Assembly (NCBI RefSeq): GCF_002504165.1
Contig: NZ_CP021404.1
Span: 2,108,001 to 2,172,000 of the forward strand
Direction: 5' to 3'
Length of the DNA stretch: 64,000 nucleotides
Source of the DNA: Pacificitalea manganoxidans
GTDB taxonomy: Bacteria; Pseudomonadota; Alphaproteobacteria; Rhodobacterales; Rhodobacteraceae
Below are positions 51,597 through 61,373 of the stretch, in pieces. Numbering within the stretch: the stretch's first letter is position 1; each line of letters begins with the position of its first letter. The notes under the pieces are model-generated. The model was not told the origin of the DNA. It made no database searches and saw nothing but the letters and a program-made list of their open reading frames with translations. Both the position numbers and the translations under genes were made by a program.

Positions 51597-52023
51597 GGGA
51601 TCGTCTCCGACTACTGTCCAGGCGCGCGGCGGTGCCGTGGCGCGTCTCCGGGGGATCGGGCGTCAGTCGCCGCCCAGCCGGAGCGCCGCCGCGCTCGCGC
51701 GAGGGGTGCCCTGTGTGGCCCCGAAAGGCAAGCGCCAATGGCTGCAATCGCAGCAAAACCCGACGACAGGCAGCGGGAGCCGCTGTAATTGCACGCGAAT
51801 TCGGCGCGCGGGGTTGATCGTGCCGCCCCCAAGGCGGCGTTATGAACGCGCCCGACCCGGCCCGCCGCACGCAGCAGGCCCGGTGGTCTGGAATGGCGAC
51901 CGCGCCGAAATGGCGCGGGCATAACATGTGTAGAAGGGAAAGAGAGAGGCAGGCACCGACCGGATCCCACGGCCGCCCAAACCGTCACAGGGGGGACGGG
52001 GCGGCCGGATCGGGGTCAGCGGA
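51597..52023. other. Intergenic interval, nothing assigned
   Basis: The 427 bp lie upstream of the phosphatase-family gene and past the end of the DUF882 gene. Apart from a small GCCGCC/GGCGGC hairpin near 51825-51841 I see no gene or clear motif. Confidence 0.5.
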
Positions 52024-52683
52024 TCAGCTGCCCCAGCTGCGGACCGGGCCGCAATCCATGTGCACGAAGTTGGAGCCGGAATAGCGGCCGACACCGCCAG
52101 CATTGCAAGATGCCGCAGCGCGCGCCATCTGGCTGACCGAACGGGAGCCCAGACGCAGGTCGGCGGCCTTGCCGGTCATGTGAAGGGAGCTTTTCGCCAC
52201 GCCGGAGGACCGGGCGCGCAGCATCGCGTTGGTGGCGGGGGAGCGGTAGCCGGAGAGCAGAACGTAAGGTTCGCTCACATCCAGCAGGGCATGGGACGCG
52301 GCCATGATATCGAGGGTGCGGGTGTCGATGCGGATCACTTCGTTGCGGCGCCAGTCCCGCATGAAGTGGTTCACCTCGGCCAGCGCGTCGCCGATATAGT
52401 CGCCTTCGACCCAGTAGATCGTGTCCATGCTTTCGCCGGTGCGACCGTTATACATCTTGATCCGGCGGATATCGCCCGCGCCTTTCAAGAAGCCGAAAGC
52501 GTTGGCATAAGTCGGTGCTGCGACGAGCGAGGTGGCGGCAAATGCCTGCAATAATCCACGCCGAGAGACACCCTTGGAGGCTGTGTTGTCCATGGTCGGT
52601 CCTGCCTGTCCCGTTTCCTTGGACCGCACGTTGGCGGCCCCTTTATTCATCTCATCCCCAGATGTGCGATTGTTATAGGTCAT
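52024..52683 (-). CDS. DUF882 / YcbK-type Tat-exported murein peptidase-like protein
   Basis: The 219-residue product has a twin-arginine signal (SRRGLLQAFAATSLVA at about residue 29, cleavage near ANAFG). Its C-terminal M15-type domain carries SGYRSPATNAML and the metal-binding HMTGKAADLRL and NFVHMDCG blocks. Family members resemble the endopeptidase MepK/YcbK that trims peptidoglycan cross-links. The start at 52683 has GGAGA six bases upstream; a later ATG (MDNTASKG) is possible. It is divergent from a YcbB-type L,D-transpeptidase, making a functional pairing likely. Confidence 0.88.
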   Translation of the reverse strand: MTYNNRTSGDEMNKGAANVRSKETGQAGPTMDNTASKGVSRRGLLQAFAATSLVAAPTYANAFGFLKGAGDIRRIKMYNGRTGESMDTIYWVEGDYIGDALAEVNHFMRDWRRNEVIRIDTRTLDIMAASHALLDVSEPYVLLSGYRSPATNAMLRARSSGVAKSSLHMTGKAADLRLGSRSVSQMARAAASCNAGGVGRYSGSNFVHMDCGPVRSWGS

Positions 52684-52890
52684 GCAATTTCTCCGGCCAA
52701 GGGCGCATTAGAGTGGCGCGTTACTCATGCGGGTCAGTAGGCAAGAATTTGCTTAACACCGGGTGAGCGTTGCAAATTTACCAAGGCCGGAGACGAAACT
52801 CACAGCCCATAATATAAGGCGTGAGCGGACCGTGAGCGCCTAAACCACTGAAAAGCCTGACATCACAGCCTAAAATTCGAGCAAAATGCG

Positions 52891-52925
52891 CACCAACAAA
52901 GAGTTCCATGAAACTTTTGTTGGTG
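52891..52925. promoter_or_regulatory. Hairpin/inverted repeat in the divergent DUF882-transpeptidase spacer
   Basis: CACCAACAAA (52891-52900) and TTTGTTGGTG (52916-52925) are perfect inverted arms around a 15-base loop, 65 bp before the transpeptidase start. The surrounding 306-bp spacer is AT-richer than average and presumably holds both promoters. The element could be an operator or a leader hairpin. Confidence 0.5.
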
Positions 52926-52989
52926 GACAGGTGATGAGCCGGGTGAGACTCTTGAAACAAACGACATCACCCCCGCCGAGGTGCTCCCC

Positions 52990-54702
52990 ATGACGATCTC
53001 CCCGCCCCGCTTCGCGCCCCGGACCCGCGCGCGCCGCCCGCTCGCCGTGCTGTTTGGCACCGCTGCTCTGCTCACCTTGCCGCTCGCCGCCCTGCCCGTC
53101 GCGGCGGTCGCGCAGTCGAGCCTGTCCGCCCCCGTCCAAACCGCCCCCGCCCAGACCACCGCCGCCGAAGGCACGGTCCGCGGGCTGGCCAAAACCGCCG
53201 CCTTCAAACAGGCCATCGCCGCCGCAGCGGCCGAAGACGAAGCGATTGCCACATTCTATCGGCAGACCGATTACCAGCAGATCTTTACCGGACCTGACGA
53301 CGCCGCCCGGCGGGAGGCATTGCTTAGCGCGCTGGCAACGGCGGGCGATCACGCGCTGCCCGTGGCTCGCTATGATCTGAACGGATTGATGCAGACCCTG
53401 CGCGATGTGCGCAGCCAGCGCGATCTGGGCCGGGCCGAGGTCGCCGCCGCGCGCGCCTTCCTGAGCTACGCCCGCGATGTGCAGACCGGCGCACTGGAGC
53501 CGAGCCGCGTCGATTCCGGTATCGTGCGGGACATCCCGCGCCGCGACCCGGTCACCCTGTTGCAGGACTTCGCCGACGCACAGCCGCGCGCCTATATGCG
53601 CGGGCTGGCGCCGCGCACCCCGGAATATGCCCGCCTGATGAAAGAGAAGATGCGCCTTCAGCGTCTTATCGCGGCGGGTGGCTGGGGCGAGGCCGTGCGC
53701 AGCGGCGCGCTCAAACCCGGTGCCGAAGGGGCCGAGGTCATCGCCCTGCGCAATCGCCTGATCGCGATGGATTACCTGCCCCGCACCGTCAGCGTCAGCT
53801 ATGACGCCGCCATGCAGCAGGCCGTGCAGCGGTTTCAGGCCGATCACGGGCTTGAAACCGACGGCGTGGCCGGTCCCTCGACATTGCAGGAGGTGAACGT
53901 CCCCGCCAGCAAACGGCTCGAGTCGGTCGTCGTCGCGATGGAACGCGAACGCTGGCTGAACTTCGACCGGGGCAGCCGCCATGTGCTGGTCAACATCGCC
54001 GATTTCAGCGCCAAGATCGTGGATGACGGCGAGGTCACCTTCCGCACTCGCTCCGTTGTCGGGGCGGATGCGTCGGACCGGCGCACGCCGGAATTCTCCG
54101 ACCAGATGGAACACATGGTCATCAACCCGACATGGCATATCCCGCGGTCGATCGTGACCAAGGAATATCTGCCGCAGATGCAGCGCAATCCCAATGCGGT
54201 CAGCCATCTGAACGTGGTCGACAATCGCGGGCGCGTGGTGCCGCGCGGGGCCGTGAATTTCCGTGCCTACACCGCGCGCACCTTCCCCTTTGCCATGAAA
54301 CAGCCGCCCTCGCAGACCAATGCGCTGGGGCTCGTGAAATTCATGTTCCCCAACAAATACAACATCTACCTGCATGACACGCCGTCCAAGAGCCTGTTTG
54401 CCCGCGAAAGCCGCGCGTTTTCCCATGGCTGCGTCCGGCTCGGCGATCCGTTCGATTTCGCCTATGCGCTGCTGGCGCCGCAGACCGACAATCCCGAGGC
54501 GTTCTTTCAGGCCAAGCTGCGCAGCGGGCAGGAAACCACGGTAAAGCTGGATCAACCGGTGCCGGTGCATCTGATCTACCGCACCGCGGTGGCGGAGCCG
54601 CAGGGTAAGATCAACTTCCGCCGCGACGTCTATGGCCGCGATGCCCGTCTCTTTGACGCGCTGGTCGCCGCCGGGGTGGTCTTGTCCGATCTGGAAAGCT
54701 AA
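52990..54702 (+). CDS. YcbB-type L,D-transpeptidase with peptidoglycan-binding domain
   Basis: The 570-residue product should form 3-3 cross-links in the periplasm. It has a long basic N-region and hydrophobic signal ([20 protein letters not shown], cleavage near AVAQS). A scaffold region and a PG_binding_1 domain (about residues 243-310, ending [13 protein letters not shown]) follow. The YkuD catalytic site is SHGCVRL, with H479 and C481. The ATG at 52990 (GAGGTG upstream) is preferred over a GTG at 52981. It is divergent from the DUF882 protein gene. Confidence 0.92.
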   Translation: MTISPPRFAPRTRARRPLAVLFGTAALLTLPLAALPVAAVAQSSLSAPVQTAPAQTTAAEGTVRGLAKTAAFKQAIAAAAAEDEAIATFYRQTDYQQIFTGPDDAARREALLSALATAGDHALPVARYDLNGLMQTLRDVRSQRDLGRAEVAAARAFLSYARDVQTGALEPSRVDSGIVRDIPRRDPVTLLQDFADAQPRAYMRGLAPRTPEYARLMKEKMRLQRLIAAGGWGEAVRSGALKPGAEGAEVIALRNRLIAMDYLPRTVSVSYDAAMQQAVQRFQADHGLETDGVAGPSTLQEVNVPASKRLESVVVAMERERWLNFDRGSRHVLVNIADFSAKIVDDGEVTFRTRSVVGADASDRRTPEFSDQMEHMVINPTWHIPRSIVTKEYLPQMQRNPNAVSHLNVVDNRGRVVPRGAVNFRAYTARTFPFAMKQPPSQTNALGLVKFMFPNKYNIYLHDTPSKSLFARESRAFSHGCVRLGDPFDFAYALLAPQTDNPEAFFQAKLRSGQETTVKLDQPVPVHLIYRTAVAEPQGKINFRRDVYGRDARLFDALVAAGVVLSDLES

Positions 54703-54826
54703 ACCGCAAGGGTGCGCCGCGCCCTGCCCCGCCAGACCTTTGGGACCGGGCCGCATTGCGCGCCCGGTCTTTTCATGTCCGGTCCGGTCACCTCAGTGCA
54801 GCCCGCACCATGTTTGGGAGAACGCG

Positions 54827-55993
54827 ATGAGCCGTCGAGGCACCGATCACAGCATTGCCGAGATCGCAGCCGCGCTTGGCGCCCGGCACGCAGGCGACGG
54901 CACGCTGCGGATCACCGGCGCGGCAGAGCCCGCACAGGCCGGTCGCGGTCATCTGGCCCTCGCGATGGACCCGCGCTACGCCGACGGTCTGGCACAGGGG
55001 CAGGCCCGCGCGGCGGTGCTGTGGGATGGGGCCGATTGGCAGGCGCTGGGGCTCGATGCCGCGATCTTTGTTGCGCGCCCGCGCTATGCGATGGCCGGTC
55101 TGACCGCCCATCTGGCCGCCCCGCGCGCCATTCCGCCCGGCATTCACCCCTCTGCCGCGATTGACGCCAGCGCGCTGATCGGGCCGGGCGCGGCCATCGG
55201 TCCGTTCGTCAGCATCGGCCCCGGCGCGCGCATCGGCGCCAATGCCCGCATCGCCGCGCAGGCCAGCATCGGTGCGGGCGCGGTGATCGGGGCGGATGCG
55301 CTGATCCTCGAAGGTGTGCGGATCGGCCATGACGTGCGCATCGGCGACCGGTTCATCGCGCAGCCCAATGCGGTGATCGGCGGCGACGGGTTCAGCTTCG
55401 TCACGCCGGAACCCGGCGCGGTCGAGGCCGTGCGCCGCAGTCTGGGCGATACCGGCGGCGCCACGCAATCCGCCTATGCCCGCATCCATTCGCTGGGCGC
55501 GGTCGCAATCGGCGATGATGTCGAGGTGGGCGCGAATGCCTGTATCGACCGGGGCACCGTCGCCGACACGGTGATCGGGCGCGGCACCAAGATCGACAAC
55601 CTCGTGCAGGTCGGCCACAATGTCCGCGTGGGCGAGGATTGCCTGCTCTGCGGCCAGACCGGGATCGCGGGATCGACCCGGCTGGGCAATCGTGTCGTGC
55701 TGGGCGGTCAGGTCGGCGTCACCGATCACCTGACCATTGGCGACGACGTGATCGCCGGGGCGGGCACCTTGCTGCGCACCAATCAGGCCAAGGGCCGGGT
55801 GATGCTGGGCAATCCGGCGATGCCGATGGCGGCCTCCGTCGAAAGCTACAAAGCCCTGCGCCGCCTACCCCGCCTGCTGGCACGGCTGGGCGCGGAACGC
55901 GGCACGGGGCGCGGCACAGAGCACAGCGCGGAGCGCGGCACGGGGGCCACAGGCGACAACAACAGACTTCCAAACCGGGGCGAGACCGACTAA
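54827..55993 (+). CDS. lpxD: UDP-3-O-acylglucosamine N-acyltransferase LpxD
   Basis: LpxD adds the N-linked 3-hydroxyacyl chain in lipid A synthesis using acyl-ACP. The 388-residue product has a short uridine-binding N-domain and then a left-handed beta-helix of hexapeptide repeats from about residue 105. The catalytic histidine lies in [10 protein letters not shown] Gly/Arg/Glu-rich tail of about 35 residues ([17 protein letters not shown]) is unusual and probably disordered. GGGAG precedes the ATG. It is followed by an acyl carrier protein and a ketosynthase gene rather than fabZ-lpxA. Confidence 0.93.
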   Translation: MSRRGTDHSIAEIAAALGARHAGDGTLRITGAAEPAQAGRGHLALAMDPRYADGLAQGQARAAVLWDGADWQALGLDAAIFVARPRYAMAGLTAHLAAPRAIPPGIHPSAAIDASALIGPGAAIGPFVSIGPGARIGANARIAAQASIGAGAVIGADALILEGVRIGHDVRIGDRFIAQPNAVIGGDGFSFVTPEPGAVEAVRRSLGDTGGATQSAYARIHSLGAVAIGDDVEVGANACIDRGTVADTVIGRGTKIDNLVQVGHNVRVGEDCLLCGQTGIAGSTRLGNRVVLGGQVGVTDHLTIGDDVIAGAGTLLRTNQAKGRVMLGNPAMPMAASVESYKALRRLPRLLARLGAERGTGRGTEHSAERGTGATGDNNRLPNRGETD

Positions 55994-56037
55994 ATGACCG
56001 GCAACAGGCACAGGCAGTTACCAGAAAGGCCCCGCGC

Positions 56038-56310
56038 ATGAGCGAGACCGTCAAAGACAAGGTAATCGAGATCATCGCCGAACAGGCCGTGCTGGACAGA
56101 TCCGACGTGACGATGGACGCGACGCTGGAGGATCTGGGCATCGACAGCCTCGGGCTTGTCGAAAGCATCTTCGCCATCGAGGAAGCCTTCGACATCGAAG
56201 TGCCGTTCAACGCCAACGAACCCGAACAAAGCGATTTCGACATCTCCTCCGTCGCGGCCATCGTCGGCGCGGTCGAGGGGCTTGTCGCCGCGCAGCATCA
56301 GGGCGCCTGA
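56038..56310 (+). CDS. Acyl carrier protein, probable AcpXL-type for lipid A acylation
   Basis: The 90-residue product has the phosphopantetheine site DLGIDSLGLVE with S37 modified. It is more divergent than housekeeping AcpP and contains an insertion after helix 3 (NANEPEQSDFDISS). This is typical of the special AcpXL proteins that carry very-long-chain or hydroxy acyl groups to lipid A. Its position between lpxD and a KAS II-type ketosynthase supports this. AAAGG lies nine bases before the ATG. Confidence 0.82.
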   Translation: MSETVKDKVIEIIAEQAVLDRSDVTMDATLEDLGIDSLGLVESIFAIEEAFDIEVPFNANEPEQSDFDISSVAAIVGAVEGLVAAQHQGA

Positions 56311-56379
56311 CCGGCCCGCGCCGGCGTGACGGGCCGCCGACCACCGGCCCACCACCGCAGAGCAGACCAAGGGAAGCGT

Positions 56380-57588
56380 ATGAAACGGGTCGTCATCACC
56401 GGACAGGGCACGGTCAATGCGCTTGGCATGAACGCGCCCGACACCTGCGCCGCGCTGGCCGAAGGGCGCTGCGGCATCAGCGCCATCAATGTCCGCGACG
56501 TCGAACGCCTGTCGATCCGCATCGGCGGGCAGGTGCGCGGGTTCGAGCCTGAAGACTACTTCAACCGTCAGCAGATCGCGCTCTACGACCGGTTCACCCA
56601 ATTCACCGTGCTGGCCGCGCGCGAGGCGATTGCCCAATCCGGCATCGATTTCAGCGGCGATCTGGCGCTGGAGGCGGGCGTGGTGCTGGGCACTGCCGGG
56701 GGCGGCGTGAACACGTGGGACGAAAATTACCGCACCGTCTATGAGGACGGCAAAAACCGCGTGCATCCCTTTGTCGTGCCGAAGCTGATGAACAATGCCG
56801 CCGCCAGCCATGTGTCGATGGAAAACAACCTGATGGGGCCGAGCTTCTCGGTGTCCACGGCGTGCTCGTCGTCGAACCACGCGATGGGACAGGCGTTTCA
56901 CCTGATCCGCGGCGGCGTCACCCGCGCCATGGTCACCGGCGGGTCGGAGGCGATGCTGTCCTTTGGCGGGATCAAGGCTTGGGAAGGCCTGCGCGTCATG
57001 TCTCGCGATGCCTGCCGCCCGTTTTCCGCCAACCGCAACGGCATGGTGCAGGGCGAAGGCGCTGCCGTATTCGTGTTCGAGGAATACGAGCACGCCCGCG
57101 CCCGCGGCGCCGAAATCCTTGCCGAGGTGGTGGGTTTTGCCATGACCTCGGACGCCGCCGATATCGTCATGCCGTCCAAACAAGGGGCAGCCCGCGCGAT
57201 TGCGGGCGCGCTGCGCGATGCCCGGCTGAACCCCGACCAGATCGGCTATATCAACGCGCATGGCACCGGCACCGCCGCCAATGACAAAACCGAATGCGCC
57301 GCCGTGGCCGACGTGTTCGGCGCGCATTCCGATGCCTTGATGATCTCCTCCACCAAATCCATGCACGGCCATCTGATCGGCGGCACCGGCGCGGTGGAAT
57401 TGCTGGCCTGCATCATGGCGCTGAAGGACGGGATCATCGCGCCCACCATCGGCTACGAAGAGCCGGACCCCGAATGCGCGCTCGATGTCGTGCCGAACGA
57501 GGCGCGCGAGGCGCAGGTGGATGCGGTGTTGTCGAACGCGTTTGCCTTTGGCGGGCTGAACGCGGTGCTGGCCCTGCAAAAGGTCTGA
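56380..57588 (+). CDS. 3-oxoacyl-ACP synthase, KAS II (FabF) type, probably partner of the adjacent ACP
   Basis: The 402-residue product has the thiolase-fold Cys-His-His triad: C162 in STACSSSN, one histidine in NAHGTGTAANDKTE, and one in KSMHGHLIGGTGAVE. It elongates acyl-ACP by two carbons. Its place after the special ACP suggests a dedicated system for lipid A fatty acids rather than bulk synthesis. AAGGGA precedes the ATG. It is convergent with holC. Confidence 0.88.
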   Translation: MKRVVITGQGTVNALGMNAPDTCAALAEGRCGISAINVRDVERLSIRIGGQVRGFEPEDYFNRQQIALYDRFTQFTVLAAREAIAQSGIDFSGDLALEAGVVLGTAGGGVNTWDENYRTVYEDGKNRVHPFVVPKLMNNAAASHVSMENNLMGPSFSVSTACSSSNHAMGQAFHLIRGGVTRAMVTGGSEAMLSFGGIKAWEGLRVMSRDACRPFSANRNGMVQGEGAAVFVFEEYEHARARGAEILAEVVGFAMTSDAADIVMPSKQGAARAIAGALRDARLNPDQIGYINAHGTGTAANDKTECAAVADVFGAHSDALMISSTKSMHGHLIGGTGAVELLACIMALKDGIIAPTIGYEEPDPECALDVVPNEAREAQVDAVLSNAFAFGGLNAVLALQKV

Positions 57589-57653
57589 ACGCCGCGCGCG
57601 CCGTCGGCGCAGCACCTTTACTCCCCCCCCCGCAACACGCGGCGGCGCAGGGG

Positions 57654-58127
57654 TCAGTCCGTGCCGCCGCTTTGGGTTTTCATCTGCCAGCGGCCCGTTT
57701 CCTCGGACCAGTATTGCGCCACGCAGCCCGCGCCGGTCAGTGCTTTCCATTGCAGGCGCGCCTGTGCCGTGGCGTCTGCATCGCGCCCATCAAACAGGAT
57801 ACAGACCCGTTCCAGCGCCGCGACATCATCCGCGCTGACCGCTGCGCCGTCGATGCAGATCAGACAGACCGCGCCGTTGGTGGCTGGCAGGGCCTCCTCG
57901 CCCGCCAGCAGCACGGGTTGATCGGCGTCGTGATCGCCCCCCGCCAGCCCATGCGGCAGGAAGCTGTCTTCGCCTTTCCACAGCAGCTGATCGAGCCGCC
58001 CAAGCCGCGCCGGATCGCCGCCGCGCACCAGCACCCGCCAGCCGCGTTCCAGCGATTTTTCCAGCAGCATCGGCAGGGTCCGCTCCAGCGGGCCCTGCGT
58101 CAGGTGGTAGAACAGCGCGTTGCCCAT
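57654..58127 (-). CDS. holC: DNA polymerase III chi subunit HolC
   Basis: The 157-residue product matches HolC, which links the clamp loader to single-strand binding protein. It has the starting block ALFYHLTQGPLERTLPMLLEK, then a GWRVLVR strand and LWKGEDSFLPHG. The start at 58127 places this block at the N-terminus, 8 bp after the pepA stop. The pepA-holC order is conserved in many proteobacteria, which supports the call. Confidence 0.92.
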   Translation of the reverse strand: MGNALFYHLTQGPLERTLPMLLEKSLERGWRVLVRGGDPARLGRLDQLLWKGEDSFLPHGLAGGDHDADQPVLLAGEEALPATNGAVCLICIDGAAVSADDVAALERVCILFDGRDADATAQARLQWKALTGAGCVAQYWSEETGRWQMKTQSGGTD

Positions 58128-58135
58128 GCCGGGGC

Positions 58136-59614
58136 TCAGCCCTGCTCGTAGCGGTCGCGGACCAGCCGGTCGAGCGCCAGAACACCCCAGCCCGAGGCGC
58201 CTTTCGGGGCCAGCGCAGGCTCGGCGGCGGGCTGGGCCACGCCCGCGATATCGAGGTGGATCCACGGCAGCCCTTCGGGCACGAAGCGGTGCAGGAACTC
58301 GGCGGCAGTGGCGGAGCCCGCCGCGCGACCGCCGACGTTTTTGACATCCGCCTTGTCGCTTTTCAGCAGCTTGGCATAGCCGGTGCCCAAGGGCATCCGC
58401 CACGCGCCTTCGCCCTCGGCATCGGCGGCCTTCAGGAAGGCACCGCAGAAATCGTCGTCGTTGGAAAAGACGCCCGCATTGTCATGGCCAAGCGCCACGA
58501 TGATCGCGCCGGTCAGCGTCGCCAGATCGACCATCGCCGCAGGCTTGAACCGCTCGGCGGCATACCACATCACGTCGCACAGAACGAGCCGACCTTCGGC
58601 ATCGGTGTTGATGACTTCGACCGTGTCGCCCTTCATCGAGGTGACGATATCGCCGGGGCGCTGCGCCCGCCCGTCGGGCATGTTTTCGACCAGACCGACC
58701 AGCGCCACGACATTGGCCGGGGCCTTGCGGCTGGCGATCGTCTTCATCGCGCCCGCGACGGTGCCCGCGCCGCCCATGTCCATGGTCATCGCTTCCATCC
58801 CGGCGGCGGGTTTCAGGCTGATGCCGCCGGTGTCGAACACCACGCCCTTGCCGATCAAGGCCAGCGGCGCGGCGTCATCGGCGCCGCCCTTCCACTGCAT
58901 CACCACCGTTTTCGACGGGCTTTCGGAGCCATGCCCGACCGCGAGCAGGCAATTCATGCCAAGCTCCGCCATCTGAGCCTCATCCAGCACCTCGACCTCG
59001 ACCGCCAGCGCCGACAGATCCTGCAACTGCGCGGCAAAGCTTTCGGTCGTCAGCACATTGGCGGGCGCGTTGACCAGATCGCGGGTGAAATAGACGCCAT
59101 CGACCAGCGCCTGCACCGCGTCCAGATCGAGGGTGGAGGGATCGGTCAGCGCCACGGTGATGGCGCCGATTTCGGTCTCCGGCTCGGACTTCATCGCCGT
59201 ATAGGCGTAGCTCCGCAGCGCACAGCCCAGCACCACATCGGCCAGCCCGGTCTGCTGCGGCGCGACGATCAGGACCGCGCCCGTGCCCGCGGCCTTGCCG
59301 ATAGCGGCCCCTGCGGCGCGCGTGGCTACGGTGAACTCCGCCCCCCGGCCCCGGCGCGACAGTTTCACCACCTGCACCGCCTCAGCCGCCATGCCCGCAG
59401 GCCATGCCAGATCGACGGCGGCGCCTTCGGTCAGTTTCTCAAACGCGTCCGAGGCGGTGAGCCGCTCGACCGCGCCCTTGGTCAGCCGGTTAATCCGCCG
59501 CGCGCCGGTGTCGAGCTTCCCATCCGGCGTGGCAAAGATCGCGACCCGCCCGGTCACGGTGGCGAGCGTGTCAAGATCGAGGGCGGTGGCGGTCAGGGTC
59601 GGCGTAGCGGTCAT
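58136..59614 (-). CDS. pepA: Cytosol aminopeptidase PepA (leucyl aminopeptidase)
   Basis: The 492-residue product is a two-zinc M17 aminopeptidase. The family signature NTDAEGRL lies at about residues 335-342. Metal and active-site blocks LIGKGVVFDTGGISLKP and MDMGGAGTVAGAM precede it. The N-terminal domain is less conserved. GAGGA lies before the ATG. It is followed by holC. Confidence 0.95.
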   Translation of the reverse strand: MTATPTLTATALDLDTLATVTGRVAIFATPDGKLDTGARRINRLTKGAVERLTASDAFEKLTEGAAVDLAWPAGMAAEAVQVVKLSRRGRGAEFTVATRAAGAAIGKAAGTGAVLIVAPQQTGLADVVLGCALRSYAYTAMKSEPETEIGAITVALTDPSTLDLDAVQALVDGVYFTRDLVNAPANVLTTESFAAQLQDLSALAVEVEVLDEAQMAELGMNCLLAVGHGSESPSKTVVMQWKGGADDAAPLALIGKGVVFDTGGISLKPAAGMEAMTMDMGGAGTVAGAMKTIASRKAPANVVALVGLVENMPDGRAQRPGDIVTSMKGDTVEVINTDAEGRLVLCDVMWYAAERFKPAAMVDLATLTGAIIVALGHDNAGVFSNDDDFCGAFLKAADAEGEGAWRMPLGTGYAKLLKSDKADVKNVGGRAAGSATAAEFLHRFVPEGLPWIHLDIAGVAQPAAEPALAPKGASGWGVLALDRLVRDRYEQG

Positions 59615-59750
59615 GGGCTGTCCTCTAATGCAAAACCGGCGCGGTCATGTGGCCCGCTGCCGGGGGTCGCACATGTCTAGGCCGCGCTCCGGGGCGCTGC
59701 AAGGCGGCGGGGCTTGCGCGGCGGTGCGGCGCGGGTGTCTAGTCGCGGCC

Positions 59751-60221
59751 ATGATGCACCCTGCCCCGATGCCGCCCGCCCTTCTGCGGCCTGCCACGCC
59801 CCATGACCTGCCTGCGATCACCCGGCTGATCGGGCAGGCGTTTGGACCCTATCGGGTGCTGATCGGGCGCGACCCCGCGCCCATCAAGGCGGATCACGCG
59901 GCGCATGTCGCGCGCAGGGAGGTGGAGGTGTTGCAGGCGGAGGCCGGTCTGATCGCTGTGCTGATCCATTACGCGGATGGCGCGGATTGGCATCTCGATA
60001 CCGTGGCGGTCGATCCCGCCCATGCAGGGGCCGGTCACGGCAAACGCCTGATCGCCCATGCCGAAGCGCGCGCCCGGGCGGAGGGCTGTGCGCGCATCAC
60101 GCTTTACACAAACGAAAAGATGCGGGCGAACCGGGTGATGTACCCCCGGCTCGGCTATGCCGAAACCGGGCGCAGCATCACCGACGGCTTCGCCCGCATC
60201 CATTACGCCAAGCCGAATTAG
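59751..60221 (+). CDS. GNAT-family N-acetyltransferase
   Basis: The 156-residue product has the GNAT fold with the acetyl-CoA pyrophosphate loop VAVDPAHAGAGHGKRLIAHAEARA near residues 82-105. The late motif MYPRLGYAETGRS follows. The substrate is unknown. Two adjacent ATG codons (59751, 59754) could both serve as start. It is divergent from pepA and convergent with the YceI gene. Confidence 0.85.
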   Translation: MMHPAPMPPALLRPATPHDLPAITRLIGQAFGPYRVLIGRDPAPIKADHAAHVARREVEVLQAEAGLIAVLIHYADGADWHLDTVAVDPAHAGAGHGKRLIAHAEARARAEGCARITLYTNEKMRANRVMYPRLGYAETGRSITDGFARIHYAKPN

Positions 60222-60255
60222 GCCCCGGGGGTGCGCGGCTGCGGCTGTGTCAGGA

Positions 60256-60831
60256 TCAGTCGGCCTTCATCGCCTCGATCGAGATTTGCAATTCCACCTC
60301 GTCGGACACGGCAGGCGCGAACATGTCGAGCCCGTAATCGGACCGCAGCACGGTGCCGGTCGCGGTGAACCCGGCCCAGTCCTTACCCTCCATCGGGTGG
60401 GCGCCTGCGGAGGTCAGCTGCGCGTCGAGCACAAGCGGCGCGGTGGTGCCATTGATCGTCAGATCGCCGGTGATGGTCGCCGTGTCATCGCCGGTCACCT
60501 CGATGCCGGTGGAGGTGAAGGTGACCACGGGGCTTTCTTCGGCATTGAAGAAATTGTCCGACATGAAGTGCGTTTTGCGCTCATCCCAGCCGGTGATCAT
60601 GCTGTCGGTCGGCAATTCGATGGTGACGGAACTGTTGGCCGGATCTTCCTGATCGAACTGGATTTGCCCGTCAAAGCCGGAAAACAGACCCCAGGTGGTG
60701 GAGAAGCCAAGGTGTTCGTAGGAAAACAGGATCTGGCTGTGCGAGGGGTCCAGCACATAGGCTTCGGGTGCGGCCTGCGCGCCGGTGGCCATGATGGCGG
60801 CGATACTGGCGGCGGCGAGGGTCTTGGTCAT
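60256..60831 (-). CDS. YceI-family periplasmic lipocalin-like protein
   Basis: The 191-residue product has a Sec signal peptide (MTKTLAAASIAAIMATGAQA) and the YceI beta-barrel, which binds polyprenoid chains such as quinones. It opens YVLDPSHSQILFSYEHLGFSTTWG. The start at 60831 has AGGAT upstream; an ATG at 60852 lacks one. Two palindromes lie in the 370-bp region upstream. Confidence 0.9.
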   Translation of the reverse strand: MTKTLAAASIAAIMATGAQAAPEAYVLDPSHSQILFSYEHLGFSTTWGLFSGFDGQIQFDQEDPANSSVTIELPTDSMITGWDERKTHFMSDNFFNAEESPVVTFTSTGIEVTGDDTATITGDLTINGTTAPLVLDAQLTSAGAHPMEGKDWAGFTATGTVLRSDYGLDMFAPAVSDEVELQISIEAMKAD

Positions 60832-60933
60832 GACTGTGATCCTATTGCTCAAGGGTTCGGGCCGCAGGGGGACCGAACCGGTGTGACTGCGGGCAAACTT
60901 GTCGCTGCGCCGCGTCGGAGCAATACCGCAAAA

Positions 60934-60952
60934 CCGAACATTCCCTGTTCGG
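60934..60952. promoter_or_regulatory. Palindrome CCGAACA-N5-TGTTCGG
   Basis: Seven-base perfect arms separated by five bases lie about 100 bp upstream of the YceI start. This is a likely dimeric regulator site. The GAAC-N7-GTTC spacing is palindromic, unlike the direct-repeat LexA site of most alphaproteobacteria. Confidence 0.45.
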
Positions 60953-61043
60953 CGTTGATCAGCCGGACGGCCCGCGGCGTAGGTGCGCAGGCGGCGGATG
61001 CGAATCGCAGGGGCGAGTGAAAGTGAGGCAAGGCGTCTGACCC

Positions 61044-61065
61044 ATTGTTTCGCACGCGAAACAAT
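61044..61065. promoter_or_regulatory. 22-bp palindrome (ATTGTTTCGC and its reverse complement)
   Basis: Ten-base perfect arms ATTGTTTCGC and GCGAAACAAT are separated by AC. The length and symmetry suit a TetR- or GntR-like operator. No regulator gene lies next to it, and the nearest gene start is YceI, 213 bp away. Confidence 0.5.
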
Positions 61066-61198
61066 TTACGGCTCGGCAAGGGATCTGGCGGGATTATCCG
61101 GCGGGATACTGCCGCTGAACCACAGGCCGGACGGGCTGTCAGGGAATTTTTAAGCGGTGATCGGGGGCGGGCATACGCGGGGCTGGTGGTGGGGCGTG

Positions 61199-61373
61199 CG
61201 CAACGGGAGCCTGCCCGTGGGGTGGCGCGGGGACGGTGGGGCGGGTGTGCTTTATAGCGCCAGATCCCTCACCGATCAGAGGTCAGCGTGAGGTGGCAAA
61301 GCGCCAGCCCGTGGGGACGGGCAGGCGCTCGCTCTCGCGGCCTTCGGCCTTGTTCGAGAGCGGGGGTGCTTCG
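61199..61373 (+). repeat. Hairpin repeat family R1, copy 11
   Basis: This full element has CGCTCTCG/CGAGAGCG outer arms, a GGCC-TTC-GGCC inner stem, and the TGGGGA loop in hairpin 1. A stub of a twelfth copy (GCGCAACGCGAGCCTGCCC) follows at 61405-61422 and stops inside box 1. Confidence 0.85.
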
